Shown in pieces: positions 45,623 through 57,194 of a stretch of 64,000 bases of DNA (within the stretch, counting starts at the first letter, position 1; each line of letters opens with the position of its first letter). The notes under the pieces are model-generated. The model searched no databases. It was not told where the DNA came from and saw only the letters and a program-made list of their open reading frames with translations. Source of the stretch: Pseudopithomyces maydicus (taxonomy: Eukaryota > Ascomycota > Dothideomycetes > Pleosporales > Didymosphaeriaceae); assembly GCA_026873275.1 (NCBI GenBank), contig JANTUC010000013.1, forward strand, positions 1,364,001 through 1,428,000, read 5' to 3'. The position numbers and the translations under genes are program-made.

Positions 45623-48069
45623 AACAACCCGAGGAGTGTTTGGAGTGTATTCAGGAATGAAATAGACTTTCACAAGTTGTTACACTTAATTTTGCTCTCC
45701 TCACTTGTACCGGTATGTGAGATATGGTCTTGGATCTTGAGTGCGTCCAGCGATCAAAGCGCAGACAAATCTAGCCCTCCCTCCTTACCTTAGGCATCAT
45801 CTCTGTTTGACTGTCCTGTAGCGTGAATTGTCGCATAGCGTACTTGGAATAGTCGATCAGACGCTCAAACAGATTGTTCCGGTAGGGGGCCAAGTCCCCG
45901 GGGCGGACCAACGCTTGATCACGTGATGGCAAGCGTCCTAATGAGGTTAGCGCAAGGACAACTGCACCGTGCAACAGGGTCCACAAATGCCTCCTATTCC
46001 CCACCGGTTTTGCAAAACGCCATTGCAACTCTCGCGTAATAATAGATACACGTGTGTCAAAGTAACCATTGCACAGTCCCCAGAACTAAGTTTGCGTGTG
46101 AAGCTCAACAAAGTAAAGAGATTGCCTGTGGATAACCGTCAGCCTATTTTTCCCCCTTTGACAGAACCATCTCGCAAGCTATGGTGAGCTAGCAGGAAAA
46201 CAATAGCGCTGGCAGGCAAGGCAAGCAAAGCCACATCGTACGTGTGTACATACGGCCGCACCGAAGCTGTCGAGGAGAGAGAGAGGGCTGACAGGAGGAG
46301 TTATTGCTCTTTTCCTGTTCCCTGCGACGCCTGCCTCGTTGCGTACACATGTAATTTGGCACCCATCGCGCGACGCGCAGGTCCCATGAAGATCTACAAA
46401 ATGTACTTCTGTTCCGAGACCAAGGCCCTGCGTCCCCGTAGGATTGCAATTAGAGTTGGGCTTAGTCGGTGCTGGCCACCAGGATGGGAAGGTGTCCGTC
46501 GCTAGCGTTTCGACGGCGTCTCTGCTTTGCTTTTTGTCTGCTTTCGCGGGCCCTGGCTGCCAGCTTGGACGGGGCTGGATTTTTGTCGAGACTTTATCGC
46601 GAGCTAGGTGGAGCGTGAGTCGCAATGAGACGATTGTGAGTCGCCGAGTGAGGCTGACGCAATATGGATGTGTTACACCCCCGCGGGCAAGGGACATGTC
46701 TTGTGCCAGCTGAAAGGGAGAAGGGCCATGTCGGAGGATTTTGACTTTGACGGAAGGCTCAGGCTGACAGACGGCCCAGTGCAGGTGAACATGTTCCTTC
46801 GTATGAGGTCATCTTGCAAGGGGAGAAGAGAGGGGGGTTGGATTGGGTCGTATTTGTGTATTCCGCCACAACTAACGGTGGCGGAACGTGCCGAGCTGTT
46901 AACTGTTATAAGCAATGAGGGACGTATGTAGGGGGCCTACGCGTGCACAGTGTGCCTGTTCGCCCTGCGCAACTCCACAGCGGCGGACACAGACACGAAG
47001 CAAATCTGGGAGCGTGCACGCTGGAAATGATTCGAAAGCATTGGACCAACAATGACAATGGAATGACGATTGCATTCTGACAGCGCGATGAAACATCGCC
47101 ACCGGAGAATAGAACAGACGGTGTGTTTCTCTGCATGTGCGACCCCGCAAGGCTGTCGACATGCGCGCCATAGGTGCTAGAACATGTAGGTACATATGCG
47201 ACGCACTGCGTGTTGCTAGCTCTCCACCTGCCGTGACCCCTCACTTGCATTGACAAAAGGTGACATATCCTACGCGATCTACCTATAGCAATCAATTGAT
47301 GTTCATAACCGGCGAGGTGATTACAGAAACAAGCCAATGCTGAACGGGGATCGTGACGCTACCCAAGCTTGACCTTCCCATCAAATTCTACCCACGCTGT
47401 GGTAATGTCTGCTCTCCCGTGTGCACGGCACTTCGGCTGACAGTGAAACTATATGATCTTCGTTATCGGGCTTCCGGCCCACGCTGTGGATCGCAGCGCA
47501 CAGCGGTTCGCGCGTGGTAGCTGTAGAGTTTCCTAGCGCCATCGGCAAACGTCAACCGCTGCCACCATCCGTCGCCGCTGTTTCAACAATGACATTTTTT
47601 AAAACTGCGTGCAACAGCCGAGTGGCTGTTTTTCCCCCACACGTGGGCAGCAACGGCGTTCTTACATATCACCGCACTAATGCACGTGTTGAGTCAAACC
47701 GGCCGGGGGTCGTGCATGGCGATCCCCTTTTGGTGGTCACCATGCCCCGATTGGGTTTGAGCGGCTGAGCCTAGAGCAAGGTACGGCACTGTGTAAGCCC
47801 TTTCTGGGGATAGCATCCGTGAGGGGGATTCGACTCTCTCCCGTGTAGCATTGGTTATCGGCGCAGTCACGACTCACGACCCTGCTGCAGGTGATGGTTC
47901 CAAGGCTGGTTCTAACAGGGCCGAGATCCTGAGGCTTCCTATGTATTGGAGATCGCTCCCCTATTATGCAAGAATCGATAACCGGGCGGTTTTGCAGAGA
48001 GACTAAAAGTCGCGTTGCGCAGCGATTCTTCGTGCGTGTTTCCGACTCCATCAGTTTGCCATCTTCATC
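45623..48069. other. Long gene-free interval, normal composition
   Basis: About 2.4 kb without a convincing gene, although base composition is ordinary rather than AT-rich. Only unrelated short frames occur on both strands. It may hold a long promoter or an RNA gene that I cannot recognise. Confidence 0.45.
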
Positions 48070-49267
48070 ATGGCTGTCCCGGTCCCCGACTACCCGGATT
48101 ACGATCGCGGCCCACATCTGGCTGCCGTCTACATCGCGGGATGCGTGCTCTCGCTGGTTTTCGTGGGCATGAGGTTGACGGCGCGGTTCAGCATTGCGGG
48201 CGTTGGCGTGGACGACTGGTGCATGCTGATAACTTGGGTACTACTCTCTTGTCCCCAAACGCGAAACCTGGCAGCACGACACTAACGACATGCAGATGGC
48301 CTTTGTGCCGCTCACCATTCTCATTTCCCTGTTTAGCTTCGACGGTGGTACTCGACATCTGGCCTACCTCTCCGCAGACCCAGCACACATGGTTCGTGTT
48401 ACGAGGTTGAACTGGATTGCCCAACCACTTTGCATCTTCTGCCTCGGCTCCGGAAAGATCTCAATCGCCTTTTTGATTCTCCGGTTACTCAGTCGCGCGT
48501 CGGTATGGCGGAAATGGAGCTTGTACGTCGCCGTTGTTTGGACCGCCATCAACACATTCCTCATGATTCTCTTCACGTTCATCCAATGCAAGGATGTAGC
48601 TGCGCTGTGGGACGAGTCGATCAAGGAGAAGACAGAATGTTGGGATCCTTCAGTCCAGTCCAGCTTCTCCATCTATGGCGCATCCGTTCATTCCTTGACC
48701 GACTTCTACCTTGCCGCCGTCCCGGTGACGCTTGTGTGGGGCTTGAAGACGGACATCAAGAAGCGAATTGGGTTGTGCACACTCCTTGGTTGCGGTTGCA
48801 TGTAAGTTTAGTATCCAAAAGGGGCACTTTGTGTTTACATGCTAACTTGAGTAAGAACTGGCGTCTGCGCTGCAGTCAAGGCGAGCAAACTCGGCACACT
48901 CAACGCCAGATCCGACTTCACCTGGGAAACGTTCTCTCTTTTCCTCTGGACCGGCATCGAAATCATTCTGCTCATCATCTGCGGCTCGATACCCGCACTG
49001 AAGCCAATCTATGCGATATGCATGGGTCACAGACCAGGATCCTATCGCTCCCATCGACGCGCGACGAATGGAAGCAAAAGTTTCGGCGGCATGGGGATTT
49101 CCCTGAGCAAACCACCCCAGGGTGATTCGGTGGCCAGACTGACGAGAACGCCCCACGCTACAAACGTAGTCAGTAGGGTGTCCGAAGACGAGATTGAGAT
49201 GATTAAAGATTATGAGAAGCCTCCCCTAAATGGCATACATGTAACGAGAACGATTAATATTGAATGA
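48070..49267 (+). CDS. Pth11-like rhodopsin-domain integral membrane protein
   Basis: Second intact member of the fungal rhodopsin-domain family in the window; a predicted seven-pass surface protein with unknown ligand. Exons 48070-48237, 48296-48801 and 48856-49267, with GT-AG introns of 58 and 54 bases, give 361 residues. Family signs are the first helix ending RLTARFSIAGVGVDDWCML, GSGKISIAFLILRLL, the cysteine loop FIQCKDVAALWD...CWDP, DFYLAAVPVTLVWGL and ETFSLFLWTGIEIILLIICGSIPALKPI. The C-terminal tail is polar, with Ser- and Thr-rich stretches that could be phosphorylated. It is upstream of and co-oriented with the Zn2Cys6 regulator, but 450 bases apart, so a functional link is only a guess. 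Confidence 0.87.
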
Positions 49268-49717
49268 AATGGCGTTTTAACGTGGCTTTTCCTTCAACTC
49301 GTGTGAAGTTTTGCTACCGACTATGCCATGACGTCGGCTGCGTTTGGCATCTAACCTTCCCAGGACTACAACAACAGGATCGACTGGACGGCTAAAGGCT
49401 GTGGAATAGTCACTAATTACTGGACGACATGACATGGCAATTCCGAGATGATGCAGAATGGCATTGAGAAGAGGAAGCAAAGTCCGCAGATAGCCTCGGA
49501 TCGAGCTAAATCGGCTTCTGCCGGTATTACGTGATGCCAAGAATCGGGTCTTCCCGTCGGAAGGCTGTCGGATCTTGGTCTTCTGCATCCGTCATCCATC
49601 TCCTTCCGACATACAAACAACAAATCCACGCAGTCGTCAGCGTGATACCTATCCTAGTGCCATTCGATCCGGACCTTGTCGGAAAACCTGTTTGTAAGAG
49701 TAGCAGCCGGAAACCGA
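49268..49717. promoter_or_regulatory. Upstream region of the Zn2Cys6 regulator
   Basis: Contains CGGAA at 49558, 49680 and 49708 and TTCCG at 49604, the same pentamer that is dense in the dioxygenase/kynureninase promoter. Self-regulation is an inference. Confidence 0.45.
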
Positions 49718-51898
49718 ATGACCATCGATGCCCCGGCGCCTGCCGAGAAACGGCGTCGACTTGACCGCGTAACAGCAGCGTGTGATCTTTGCAAGAAACG
49801 CAAGGTCAAGTGTAACGGAGAGCAGCCATGTTCATATTGTAGGCGGAAAGATTGTGCAGACACCTGTACGTTTACTGGTCCGAAGACCCGCGCTCAGCTG
49901 CAGACACGCTCGGTCGAGCATACGCCGCGCAATCCAGCTGACCATCAATCAACTGTTTCAACACCGCATCTTGCTCATGGGAGAGCCCGCAGCGAGGGCA
50001 TAACTAATCAGGCCAGAGACTCGGATGATCTGAATCTATCCAATCTTTGTCCTTCCATTTCTCCCACCATCAGCAGAAGTGATAATCATGAAGATACAGC
50101 AGTTCCGCTTGAGGGACGGATTCTTCGCGATGCGCAGGGAAAGTTCATTTTCATTGGAGACTGCGCACCGTTATCTTTCTTGCAGACTGTGAGGCATCTT
50201 GTCTCGAGCGACGCCGAATCTGATGGATTTGCTGTCCCAGCCGCACGGGATTGTATTATCGAAAACGTTCGCCCGACGACATTTAGTCAGGCTCACGATG
50301 TTTCTATCAATCTACTAGATGTTTCTCGGTTGGTCCAGAATTATCTTTTTACTACGAGCGGACTCGTGGAGTTATTCGAGAGCGATGAACTGGAAAAGGA
50401 ATTGAAGGCCTGGGCTGGGGGTGTGAGGTCTCACACTGACGGTGCAGCCTCTGCGGTTTTCTTTTTAGTCCTCGCCATTGGCATACAAGAAACTGACGAA
50501 GCCAAGTCGGATGCTTGGTTTCGGCATGCAAGAGATATCTTGTTGAAAAACATGTGCGGCAGCATGAACGTTGCGACAGTGCAGGGTTTCACCCTCGTGG
50601 CTATCTATATGTTACTTACTTTCCAGCCAAACGGGGCATATCTTTACTTTTCTCTCGCAGCTCGAACTGCGTACGCTATCGGTATCCATCGCACCGAGAT
50701 CAATGCTTCCTTTGGGGAACCGATCCGAACTATGAGAGATCGCATCTGGAAAAGCTTGCGCATAGTTGATATGCTTATCAGCACTAACCTGGGCCGACCT
50801 CCATCTACATCCGATGTCGATTGCACGGTCAAATACAGTGTCGTGCACATGAATTCCGATATCAATACTCACATACTTGACGCTAGCGTTCAGATCTTCA
50901 TGATCATTGAGAGAGTGGTGGTAGAGGTCTATTCTCGCAAGCGCATCTCGCTCCGCATTGCGGACTTCGTGTCCCGTCAGCTCAAAGGCTGGGCATCAAA
51001 CTGGCTACAGCGTTTGACTGATACCATTACACAACCTCACTTCACAGGCTCTACACATATCGCGATGGTTGGTGCATGTTCAACATTATGCACCTACTAT
51101 TACGGTATCATGCTGCTCACCCGACCATTCCTGATTTACGAGATCTATGAGTACATAGGAGCCTCCATGAAGGGCACTGGGACACCACACGATCATGTAA
51201 GTAAGCGGAAATATGCAGATGCTGCTCTTGACGCTGCTTCTTCTTTCGTGGAAACGCTTCAGGCTGCGATCAATACAGGGTTTCTACCGCAGAAATCCCC
51301 TCTGATTGTGTGAGTAATCTGTCTTCCCATGCGTGACTCTTTCTGACACCTTGCCAGGTCCTGGCTTTTCACCACATCTCTTGTTTTAGCTGTGGGCACC
51401 ATGGGGCGCTCAGGATCGATTTATCTCGAGACTAGCGAAGCAGCTATTCGTTGTCTGGACTACTTCAGTCGCATGGATCCGCACGCTCGGCAATATTCTC
51501 TTATCGTGCAGTCACTCCTAAAGTTGATGAATGCGCAAGTAAAGAAACGGGAAATGCGACTGCGACTACAAAGAAAACAAGCATCGTCTGAGTTGTTTGG
51601 TCTTCTATCACATGACCCCGTCGAGCCCTCAGAGGACGACCCGGGCGATACCCGCCTCCCACCTCTCTCCGAACCAGCTACATCCTACCCTCCAGAGGCA
51701 CCGTCCACCGCCACTGCTCCTTCTGACTGGACCATATACGACGCCGACTTCTTCGCACTTCCTTGGCCTACGGAGTACGATCCTGGTCTACAAGATTTTC
51801 TCCAGCCTAGCACCCATAATTCGGATGGCGCTTCTGTCGCGGACATCCCCTTGTTCCCGATTTACGACCAGCAGATTTCTGGCAGCTTCCGTTCGTAG
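49718..51898 (+). CDS. Zn2Cys6 transcription factor, likely regulator of the Trp module
   Basis: Fungal binuclear-zinc-cluster activator of about 710 residues. Exons are 49718-51309 and 51358-51898, with a 48-base GT-AG intron. The start is the ATG before TIDAPAPAEKRRRLD. The six zinc ligands fit C22-x2-C25-x6-C32-x5-C38-x2-C41-x8-C50, with a basic RVTAACDLCKKRKVKC core that contacts DNA. The middle part (about 215-480) matches the fungal-specific transcription factor region, including YFSLAARTAYAIGIHR and RIWKSLRIVDMLIS. The C-terminus is acidic and rich in Pro and Ser, as in an activation domain. Its stop lies only 24 bases from the stop of the dioxygenase gene. Control of its neighbours is inferred from position and shared CGGAA sites. 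Confidence 0.9.
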
Positions 51899-51922
51899 TC
51901 ACTTTGAAATCTCCAAGCAAGC

Positions 51923-53230
51923 TCATTTGACGACCATGGTCTCGTTGGTCTCGTCTCTTGAGGTGCGCAAGAATGGAATCAACTTGGTGCCACCTGTCCC
52001 ACGAAGCTCTTGTGTCTGTGCCTCCAACGCCATTTTCGTAGAGGCCGACGCGATGTCTCTCCGAATGACGCTCTTTTCTGGTTTCGGCAAGCGGCTGGGG
52101 ATGATGATGTATCGTGAGACGAGTGCGATATGTTTATCGCGGAAAACACTGAGCGCCTTCACTGCGTCGTTGAATGCGGTTGTGAGCGTTTCGTTCTCCT
52201 CGAGGCCCTCGACATAGCTGCGTATGTTTGCGATTGCTTCTACGTCGTCCAGAAATCTGCCATGGGGTCCGGGCATGTATTTACGCATCTCAGCATGGAA
52301 TCCCCCGCATCGTGAGTGATTGACCGAAAGTACAGCGTCGAAGAATTGTAGCAGCGAGCTCTGGCCGTTACTACCACCACGGTACTTCCTCCACGAGCCC
52401 TTGCCGTCTCCCTCGTCAAAGAAAATACCCTTGGTCAAACCGGCAGCTTCCATATTCATACTGCCAGCCAGATGAGGTCTTACGGTGTGGTAGAAAACCT
52501 GGGGGTTGCACCGCTCGTCCATGCGCTCGAGAAGTTGGCCGATGTCTTCCAAGCGTTGTTTGAAGTACTGCAGAGCATTGATGACAGAACGCGTATCATT
52601 GCGTATTACTGCTTCCATGGCGCCGAGCATTTTGTCGATAAGGGGACCTGCTCTGGCTTCCATGGCACAGGAGATGATGAGAAACCATGACTCGTCGTTA
52701 GTACCAGTTGCGGTCTGCAGGGCCACTAGGTTATCTGGTTGAGTTATCTCCTCGCTGGCATTGATTGGTCTCCAATTCCAGAGGTTGAGAGTAGCATACG
52801 TCGCAACAGCGGGGACTTCGAGACGCTCGGAAGCTTGGAGAAATGGCACGGTGATGGCGGGGGGAAGATGCTTCAAATTTGGTCAACTACGAGCAAGCGT
52901 TATTTTTACTAATTGACTTACCTGTGATGGCTCCGGACCGGTCCATATATAGCCTTGAGCGATTAGAGCCAGCAGCGAACATGCTCGTTGCCACTCGGCC
53001 TCACTGCCCAGCTGTGCAGTGTCGAGGATGGGCAGTGCATCGACTTTCTGACGTATGCGCTGTGTCTCGATGAGCTCGGGCAGCTCTCCCATGATGCTCT
53101 CCCAGGGCTGATAATATGTTTGTGGCAATCGCTGCAATGGAGGGTCTTCTGGCAGGAATCCATTCCTGGAGATGCCATACTGGGCAAGTGCGGCTCGAGA
53201 GGGCAAGACCTCGACTCGATGAGGGCTCAT
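51923..53230 (-). CDS. Indoleamine 2,3-dioxygenase
   Basis: Haem dioxygenase that opens the indole ring of L-tryptophan to give N-formylkynurenine, the first step of the kynurenine route. Exons are 52922-53230 and 51923-52870, with a 51-base GT-AG intron; 418 residues, the usual size. Family signs include GPEPSQ-HLPPAITVPF across the splice, YATLNLWNWRP, GSMNMEAAGLTKGIFF and HAEMRKYMPGPHGRFL. The haem-ligand histidine is in DKHIALVSRYIIIPSRL, about residue 350, equivalent to His346 of the human enzyme. The frame is intact. It shares a divergent promoter with kynureninase and is tail-to-tail with the Zn2Cys6 gene. Known fungal relatives serve NAD synthesis or tryptophan breakdown; the neighbours point to the latter. 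Confidence 0.93.
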
Positions 53231-53807
53231 GGTAGCTCTAGAGTCAAGCGGAAGCTATGAATGGATACTAAAAGAATGATATAGTTGAAATAGCGCGTTC
53301 TATAGAGCATTCGTACATCACCGTTTGCTTTCGGGCCAGCCGAGCGCATTTATGGCGCTTGACACGACCCACTTTCTTCGGGGCTCAACCTCCATCGTTC
53401 GATCAAAGTCGATAACTTGTGACGTAAAGGTGTTAGAACAGGACTATTGTCGAATCAGCTTCTGTTGTGTTTGAAGTCGGATCCGGAACCGCGACGGAAC
53501 TTACAGCTGACGGAACACATCCGATGATGCTTCCGCGTGTCGGAAGTGTGGCTTGTGGTCGCCTGCTATGTGATTGGTCAGTATGTGACAAAGCAGGCAC
53601 GTTGTCATACTAGGCTGTTTGAAGCAGGTCACAACGGAACAGTCGACGGAAGCAAAATGGTGACGCCTAGACTGATGGAGTTTGACTCCTCGTGTCAAAT
53701 AGATATATAGCTCGCTTCTATGTAATCTGCAACACATTTTTCTTCATCCGCGACTTCTGGACACCTAGTACATACACACTACATCTAAGCAAACAACCAA
53801 CAACATC
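53231..53807. promoter_or_regulatory. Shared divergent promoter with clustered CGGAA sites
   Basis: The 577 bases between the start codons of the dioxygenase (minus) and kynureninase (plus). CGGAA begins at 53484, 53495, 53511, 53541, 53635 and 53647, with TTCCG at 53531 and the palindrome CGGATCCG at 53478-53485. Zn2Cys6 proteins bind CGG half-sites, so these are candidate operators for the adjacent regulator. A TATA-like ATATATA lies near 53,701 on the kynureninase side. Confidence 0.6.
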
Positions 53808-55221
53808 ATGGATCTTGACAGCGCAGTTAACAAGCTACGGGAGGGCCAAAAGCCGACATGGCCAGAAATATCTAACTCCCTTGACTTTGCACAATCACTC
53901 GATAGTAGCGACCAGATACAAAAGACGTTCCGATCAGAGTTTGTTGTACCTACCAAAGCTCAACTCAAACGCAAAACCTTAAAAGACGACGCCGACACAG
54001 CAGCCCCAGCGTCAAATCCGGATGAGGAGAGCATCTATTTCTGCGGTAATTCACTTGGTTTACAGCCAAAAGCAGTGGGAGAGTACCTCAACGCATATCT
54101 CAAAACATGGGGCTCGATCGTGGTTGGCGGACACTTCACACAGCTCGAAGACTCGCCATTGACACCCTACCAAGACATGGCAGAAGACTGTGCGCGGAAA
54201 ATGGCTCCAATAGTCGGTGCATCGCCCTCGGAAGTCGTCGCCATGAACACCCTCACCATCAATCTACACCTCATGATGGCAGCTTTCTACAAACCCACGG
54301 AAAAAAGCACAGGATCATGTGCGAATGGCGGCCCTTCCCCAGCGACTGGTATGCCATCGAATCCCAGATAGAATGGCACGGCCTGGACCCCAAAACATCC
54401 ATCCTCCCCGTCGACCCGGATGACAAACTCCTCATGACCACCTCCCACATCTGCAACCTCATCGACCAACACGCCCACGAGCTCGCCCTCATCCTCCTCC
54501 CCGCCATCCAATACTACTCCGGCCAACTCCTCGACATCAAAACCATCACCGCACACGCACACTCCCACGGCATCCCCATAGGCTGGGACTGCGCCCACGC
54601 CGCCGGCAACGTCCCCCTCAGCCTGCACGACTGGGACGTCGACTTCGCCTGCTGGTGCACCTACAAGTACATGAACGCGGGGGCGGGCGCCATCGCGGGG
54701 GCGTTCGTGCACGCGCGGCACGGGGACAACGGGGCGCGCGTCGGGCTCAAGGGGTGGTACGGCCACGAGAAGGCATCGCGGTTCCAGATGGACAACCGGT
54801 TTGTGCCCACGGCGGGGGCCCAGGGCTTCCAGTGCTCGAACCCGAGCATGGTCGACTTGACGTGTTTGTCGGGGGCGCTGAGCGTCTTCGAGAAGACGAG
54901 CATGCGGCGGCTGAGGGAGAGGGCCATGCTGCTGACGGCGTATGCGGAGCATTTGCTGGGGGGCATTGCGGAGAGGAATCAGCGCGGGGGCAGGGATCCG
55001 TTTGAGATTATTACGCCGGCGGATCCGAGGTGGAGGGGGACGCAGTTGAGCGTGCTGTTGCAGGAGGAGTTGATGGAGACGGTGAGTGGGGCGCTGGTTG
55101 ATGGGGGGTTGTGTGCGATAAGAGGAAGCCGGGGATCATACGCGTGGCGCCTGTGCCGTTGTACAATACGTTTGAGGATGTGTGGCGGTTTATGAGGGTG
55201 TTTGAGGGGGGTTGGGGATGA
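53808..55221 (+). CDS. Kynureninase (L-kynurenine hydrolase)
   Basis: PLP enzyme that cleaves kynurenine to anthranilate and alanine, or 3-hydroxykynurenine to 3-hydroxyanthranilate. No intron is needed. Family signs are IYFCGNSLGLQPKAV, TWGSIVVGGHF, SEVVAMNTLTINLHLMMAAF, WDCAHAAGNVPL, the PLP-lysine segment CTYKYMNAG (Lys near residue 286) and KGWYGHEKASRFQMDN. The frame breaks twice: at a six-A run (54301-54306, before HRIMCEWRPFPSDWY) and at a six-G run (55103-55108, before CDKRKPGIIRVAPVPLYN). One extra base at each gives 471 residues ending at the TGA at 55219-55221, the normal length. It is divergent from the dioxygenase over a shared promoter. The hydroxylase and formamidase steps are not in this window. 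Confidence 0.9.
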
Positions 55222-56034
55222 AGGCTGGGATGCCGTAGGGTGAGTTTTGTCGGGTTGGCAGCATTTTTTGTTGGTTTGGGGAGCGTGGTTGCATGTTGCA
55301 ATAGCGGTGCATTAGAGGTGCATTAGAGGCCAAAGCCAAAATGATGCTAGATTGTAGAAACATACCAGTTGTCTCGGCCCCCCGGTCGATCCAGTTGGTA
55401 CTCTAGCTCGATGAAATAGACGTGAACGCTGATACACGAAACATACTTTCGAGCTATTTTCGAAAAAAAAGAAATCATGTGATGAGCTCAAGGATCATGG
55501 ATATTCTTCTGCAGGGCGAACAAACGATGATCTATAACTACTGGTAAAAGCATGCTGTGAACCTGCAGATTAGAGTCTCCCAAAGTGCTAGGGGCACCCC
55601 AATTTGATTGCGAACCACCGGGTAGCATAAGCCCCGCATTGGATGTTGAAGGAAAGTTACAGCTGCCAGTAGAATATATATAAATATCAACCAAAGCATT
55701 TGTGGTCCTGTCAAATGAAGCTTCAATGTTGCACTGAAAGTAAGTGTCAAGGGGTCAATAGATATTTGAAACTGATGTATCGCTGAAGGGAAAAGAAAAA
55801 ATATGCATATCAAGGGAATGGATGTATTTTATGATGATTGAGTGCATAGAGTTTTTTCTTTTTGGTAGATGGTCTTCCTCGCTGTCATCCTTAGTTTGAA
55901 TTTAAGTACTAAGCTTTCACCAGAGCAAGGCTAAAAACGGCATGTCCACGGCAGAAATGCTTGACGGGCAGTGTGCAGGAAGTTGCCACCATTCATAATC
56001 GCAAACGAATAAGGCGCCTCCATTCTGCTACATG
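55222..56034. other. Intergenic, no gene seen
   Basis: 3' region of kynureninase and AT-leaning DNA. Short minus-strand frames near 55,490-55,810 have no recognisable features. Confidence 0.45.
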
Positions 56035-56505
56035 TCATCGATAATCCCTCTTCGCATTGTCTAATTTCTCCTGCGCTCTATCGAGCTTTCTCTTGGCCTT
56101 CTCGAATTTACGTTTCAACTCTGTGTATTCTTTCTCGATGCTCTTGAACTCATTTGCTGCTTCAGACTGGGCTCGCGTTGCCTCTTCGATCTTATTTGCC
56201 CGGCTGTGGATGATGGGTTTTGGTGGGTACCTTGGGAGGTTTTGGTTCTGTCCTATCCAGGAGTGATTGTATCCAGGATTTTGTCTTCGTTGATGAGGAG
56301 ATACTCCATAGTTTCTCCAGTTATCCGCACAGTAGTTATAGCGAGGCATTCTTTGGAAAGCTGGACCGGGGTTGCGATGGAAGTTCAATCTGCACATGAG
56401 ACCATGGAATACGAGCCCAATAGAAAGGAATAGCGAGCATGTGCGGCATCTTGTGGGGCTTATAGAAATACCATCAGCGCAAAGTCGTACATGAGCGTTT
56501 GTCAT
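56035..56505 (-). CDS. Hypothetical protein with C-terminal coiled coil
   Basis: Not recognised. A minus-strand frame of 156 codons; the start could also be an internal ATG (MPRYNYCADNWRN). The first part has a short hydrophobic patch (SLFLSIGLVFHGLM), then an Asn/Gln/Tyr/Pro-rich middle. The last 50 residues (from about NKIEEATRAQSEAA) are a charged heptad-like helix rich in Glu and Lys, which would form a coiled coil. Codon use is not distinctive. It may be a real small gene or a partial one; no partner is evident. Confidence 0.4.
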   Translation of the reverse strand: MTNAHVRLCADGISISPTRCRTCSLFLSIGLVFHGLMCRLNFHRNPGPAFQRMPRYNYCADNWRNYGVSPHQRRQNPGYNHSWIGQNQNLPRYPPKPIIHSRANKIEEATRAQSEAANEFKSIEKEYTELKRKFEKAKRKLDRAQEKLDNAKRDYR

Positions 56506-57194
56506 ATGGTCTAGTTACAGCAACGTGAGATGTGTTGGCATATCAATTCGTTGGTCATGGTAGAGCAGTTGGCCAGGTTTCCTTTCGCACCATCGAAAGT
56601 CGATCGCCCCGTCACTCCCGGATAACATACGTCGTGTGAAGGCGGCAACAGATAAATAGACAAACTTATTGCCTTCAGTAAACTCCAGGTCGTGCGCACG
56701 ACAGAGTGGTGGTACACATGTATGATGTCTGCATGTGGGAATTGTCGCGCATTCATGTTTCCTGGCGGAGTGCACTGTTTCCTTAGACACCTCGAGATGA
56801 ATATATAGTTGTTCTAATACTATATTGATGATTCTGAAGTTCGGGGCAAGCCATAGTATCCCGAGGCTATGGCGTTCGTTAACGCCCGAATTGAGATGCA
56901 CCACATTGCGGAGCGGCATCATCTAACCGCTTTCGCTCTTTGGCGCTCCGGTACCCAACACGTGGCCCCCAATCGTCCACCTTGTTCATCGTTACATCCT
57001 TCGTCTTACAAGACGTGCATGCCATCTGCATGTACCGTAAGACGCGGCGCAACGGGAGCTCGAGCTCTCTGGGCACCCAGCCTCCCCCATACAAAGACAT
57101 GGAGTCCCCGCCTCGAGGCTTTCGTTCTCCGACAAGCCTACCCAGGTGGACACTGCTGCCGTTCCTCGACATCTCCCTCGATTGATTCGGCAAT
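56506..57194. other. Intergenic, no gene seen
   Basis: Only overlapping chance frames. Upstream region of the membrane protein at 57195. Confidence 0.45.

Noticed and set aside
45771..46028. 85-codon minus-strand frame in the gene-free interval
   Set aside because: Isolated, with no recognisable motif and no neighbouring exons in a compatible phase.
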